Shown here: piece by piece, positions 61,824 to 64,000 of the stretch
Numbering within the stretch: the stretch's first letter is position 1
Layout of the letters: each line of letters starts with the position of its first letter
Origin: Xanthoparmelia taractica
Taxonomy: Eukaryota; Ascomycota; Lecanoromycetes; Lecanorales; Parmeliaceae
DNA: 64,000 nt
Reading direction: 5' to 3'
Assembly (NCBI GenBank): GCA_033085395.1
Contig: JANQBS010000026.1
Location: 186,001 to 250,000, forward strand
Program-made: the position numbers and the translations under genes
The notes under the pieces: model-generated
Database searches by the model: none
What the model was told of the DNA's origin: nothing
Seen by the model: only the letters and a program-made list of their open reading frames with translations

Positions 61824-61844
61824 TATAAAAGTCTCTATATAAAA
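61824..61844 (+). promoter_or_regulatory. Duplicated TATA-like sequence
   Basis: tataaaagtctct occurs twice 14 bp apart (61824 and 61838). It follows a series of short degenerate repeats of the agtact type (61690-61800). This could be a retroelement promoter, but no gene follows. Confidence 0.3.
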
Positions 61845-63241
61845 GTCTCTACTCTCTTACCTAATCCCTCAAAGAGTCTATTTCCTTAACGTCCTACTCC
61901 TTCAAAGAGCCTACTCGATAAACACTAAGCGGGAAGTTAGGGTTAGAACAAAGTCTTAATTCCACGCTTTCTCACTATATTTATTATTCTCTATCACTAC
62001 GACATTAACCAAATAAATTAATTATTCAAGAACTCTACTTGACTAATTCCAAGTTAGCACAACCCTAAATAAGATAGACCTATCTTAAATCATACTCGTT
62101 CGCGATTTCGAAAATATATTCAACTTAAGCGAGAAGTACTCAAAGACTATAGAAGACTTTCTATATTTATTTCAATTTACTCCCTTTAAACTTATACGCT
62201 ATTAATAAGCCTAAGCTTACTAACGAGATTAGGCGATATAGTAAAAATCTTCGTCGCTTCTTTGTCTAATACGTGAGATTATATAAACGTAGAGTTTTCC
62301 CTTTAATTCTAAAGATAATATAATATAAACCTCCGCTTAAGAATTAAGAGCGACAACCGCGTCCGAACATAGCTTCCTCTTCTTTTCGCGATAACCAACG
62401 TTAACTACTAACGATAGAAGTTTATCGATTTCAAGCTTCCCGATTCTAGTAAACTTCTAGAGCGATATATATAATCAATAAAAAGTCTCTACTAAACTTA
62501 AAATATATTAATAATAGTACAATCACCAGATTAACATAAATCTCTGCTGCTACTTCAACGTCGTTAGATAAGATTGCGCAACTACGACAAGAAAAGGTTT
62601 CACGCTAAATTCGGAGGGCCGTCGTTGTAGGTCCCCCCTCTTCATAATAGGTTTCCGCTTCCCCGAAAAATATTCGTGCGAAGACTGGCTCTCTCAAGCT
62701 AAATCTCCTAGGACCTACGCTCTCCTAGACACAGTATCAGAATAAACTCTACTTATTACTAGATATCTACTTGGAAATATTCTATCTGGTTTCAGCTTTA
62801 AGAATTACTTGAAAATAACTACTTGGGAATAACTACTTGGGAATATCAATAATACGATAGCATTAGCTTCAGCGTAGATAAATCCAAGTATTCCAACCGG
62901 CCACGAATCATTTATTCTTCAACTACGCATAACCTTCTAAATAGTTAGTGACTCGCCAGAGCTGCAATTCGTCACAAGAGTATTATACCGCTAATAATGT
63001 GAACCACAGCCCGTGGCGTGTACCATTTTTAGTGTACGCTATCACTTATGGGGTGGACCACGCCTGGTGAGATGAACCATTTTTGATATACGCTACGAAG
63101 GTCCTTCTAATAAACCCGATTTTTTGCTGTTGTAACATCTCCAGTAACGACCATGAAGACATACTCTTGTTTCTTGAAAGAGTATGGATATAGAACGCCG
63201 TTTATGTAGGAAATTCTATGGTGCAAGGATCTTTGAGTATG
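61845..63241. other. Mixed DNA without recognised genes
   Basis: AT-rich, moderately mutated to about 62560, then a less mutated part. Near 63019-63040 and 63074-63094 a 21-22-bp motif (accatttttagtgtacgct and accatttttgatatacgct) occurs twice in direct orientation. No gene found. Confidence 0.4.
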
Positions 63242-64000
63242 TGTTGGAATTACAGACTTTGGAGAATTTTCAGGAATAGATCTAAATATTAATTTTAAAG
63301 TTATTATTATCTATATTATTAATAGTATTAGAAGAAATCTTAATCTTTCTTAAGGAGTATTAGATCTACTAGAATCTCTAGAACTCTAAGAATCTAACGG
63401 AGTTAATAGAGTTAATACTAATAATATTATAGCTAAGCTAAAATAGAATCTAGATAATATAGAATTTTTCTACTCTAACTATAATAATAAGACTATTAAT
63501 ACTAGATCTACTATAGAGTATACTAGTAAAAATATTATATTCTAAGATATTTACTTATTCGTTAACTATATTAAAGAGATAGCTAAATCTAAAGACTCTA
63601 TTTTAATAAGAGAGAATTTATAGACTTATCTATATAGAACTATTTTTAATTAGTAGATCTCTAAAATCTTAGATATTAAGAAATATCTTACGAAGTATAG
63701 TAATAGTAATACTAATATATTAGAATAAGACTATCTATTTATCTTAAGATTTATCGAACTATCTATTATTATTATTAATACTATACTTAACGAATAATAT
63801 ATTATATATAATACTAAAGCTTATCGTAAATCTTATAAATATATCTAAAAGATTCTAAAATTAGCTAAAGATATTAGTCTTTAGTCTATTAAGATTTAGC
63901 TTAATATTATTTATAATAGCTTCGATCTTAAACTTTATTAAGATATTAAGCGCCCTAAAGACTAAGCTATAATTAACTTAATTAACTAAACTAGATAAGT
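63242..64000 (+). mobile_element. Start of another RIP-mutated retroelement, running off the window
   Basis: An LTR-like TGTTGGAATTACAG occurs at 63242, and AT-rich, stop-riddled DNA follows. One plus-strand frame near 63680-64000 has gag-like texture (DIKRPKD-stop-AIINLIN) but no diagnostic motif. CpG is much rarer here than in the other mutated regions. Confidence 0.35.

Overview
The window comes from a filamentous ascomycete (Pezizomycotina). The left 12 kb is ordinary gene-dense, intron-poor fungal DNA with conserved eukaryotic genes (a DBP3-type RNA helicase, RFT1 and a quinone oxidoreductase). Most of the rest is AT-rich DNA in which CpA/TpG is almost absent and TpA abundant. That is the footprint of repeat-induced point mutation (RIP), a process confined to fungi. 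The sequence does not tell me the class or species.

Layout. 1-6432 is the gene block: a partial uncharacterised gene (minus), DBP3 (plus), RFT1 (minus, convergent with DBP3) and a PIG3-like quinone oxidoreductase (minus, three exons, one apparent frameshift). 6433-8669 is intergenic DNA holding a short element with 25-bp perfect inverted repeats and a decayed MADS-box-like dispersed repeat. 8670-12036 is a decayed NLR-type gene (nucleoside phosphorylase, NB-ARC, TPR). It carries RIP-type stops, a split P-loop and a 90-bp solo LTR with target-site duplication inside its last TPR. From about 12.4 kb the AT-rich compartment begins.

Within the AT-rich compartment I can delimit a complete 6.7-kb Ty3/gypsy chromovirus (25609-32307, both LTRs, 5-bp duplication); two copies of a second chromovirus family (39384-45187 and 49779-55590) that keep the 5' LTR but no recognisable 3' LTR; three copies of a 274-bp Mutator-type MITE with 9-10 bp duplications, one nested in the complete chromovirus; solo or partial LTRs of three other types; three copies of the MADS-like repeat; a decayed DUF7924-type gene; and fragments of two further NLR-like genes. 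Long stretches (12.4-25.6 kb, 33.3-37.9 kb) are too mutated for me to classify.

The only apparently intact genes are at the left edge and they perform housekeeping functions: ribosome biogenesis (DBP3), N-glycosylation (RFT1) and quinone reduction. The accessory part is a graveyard in which non-self-recognition genes (NLRs), a MADS-like regulator and retroelements have been duplicated and then mutated. The nested insertions and their duplications give a relative order of events. I found no tRNA, rRNA, CRISPR array or intact viral gene.
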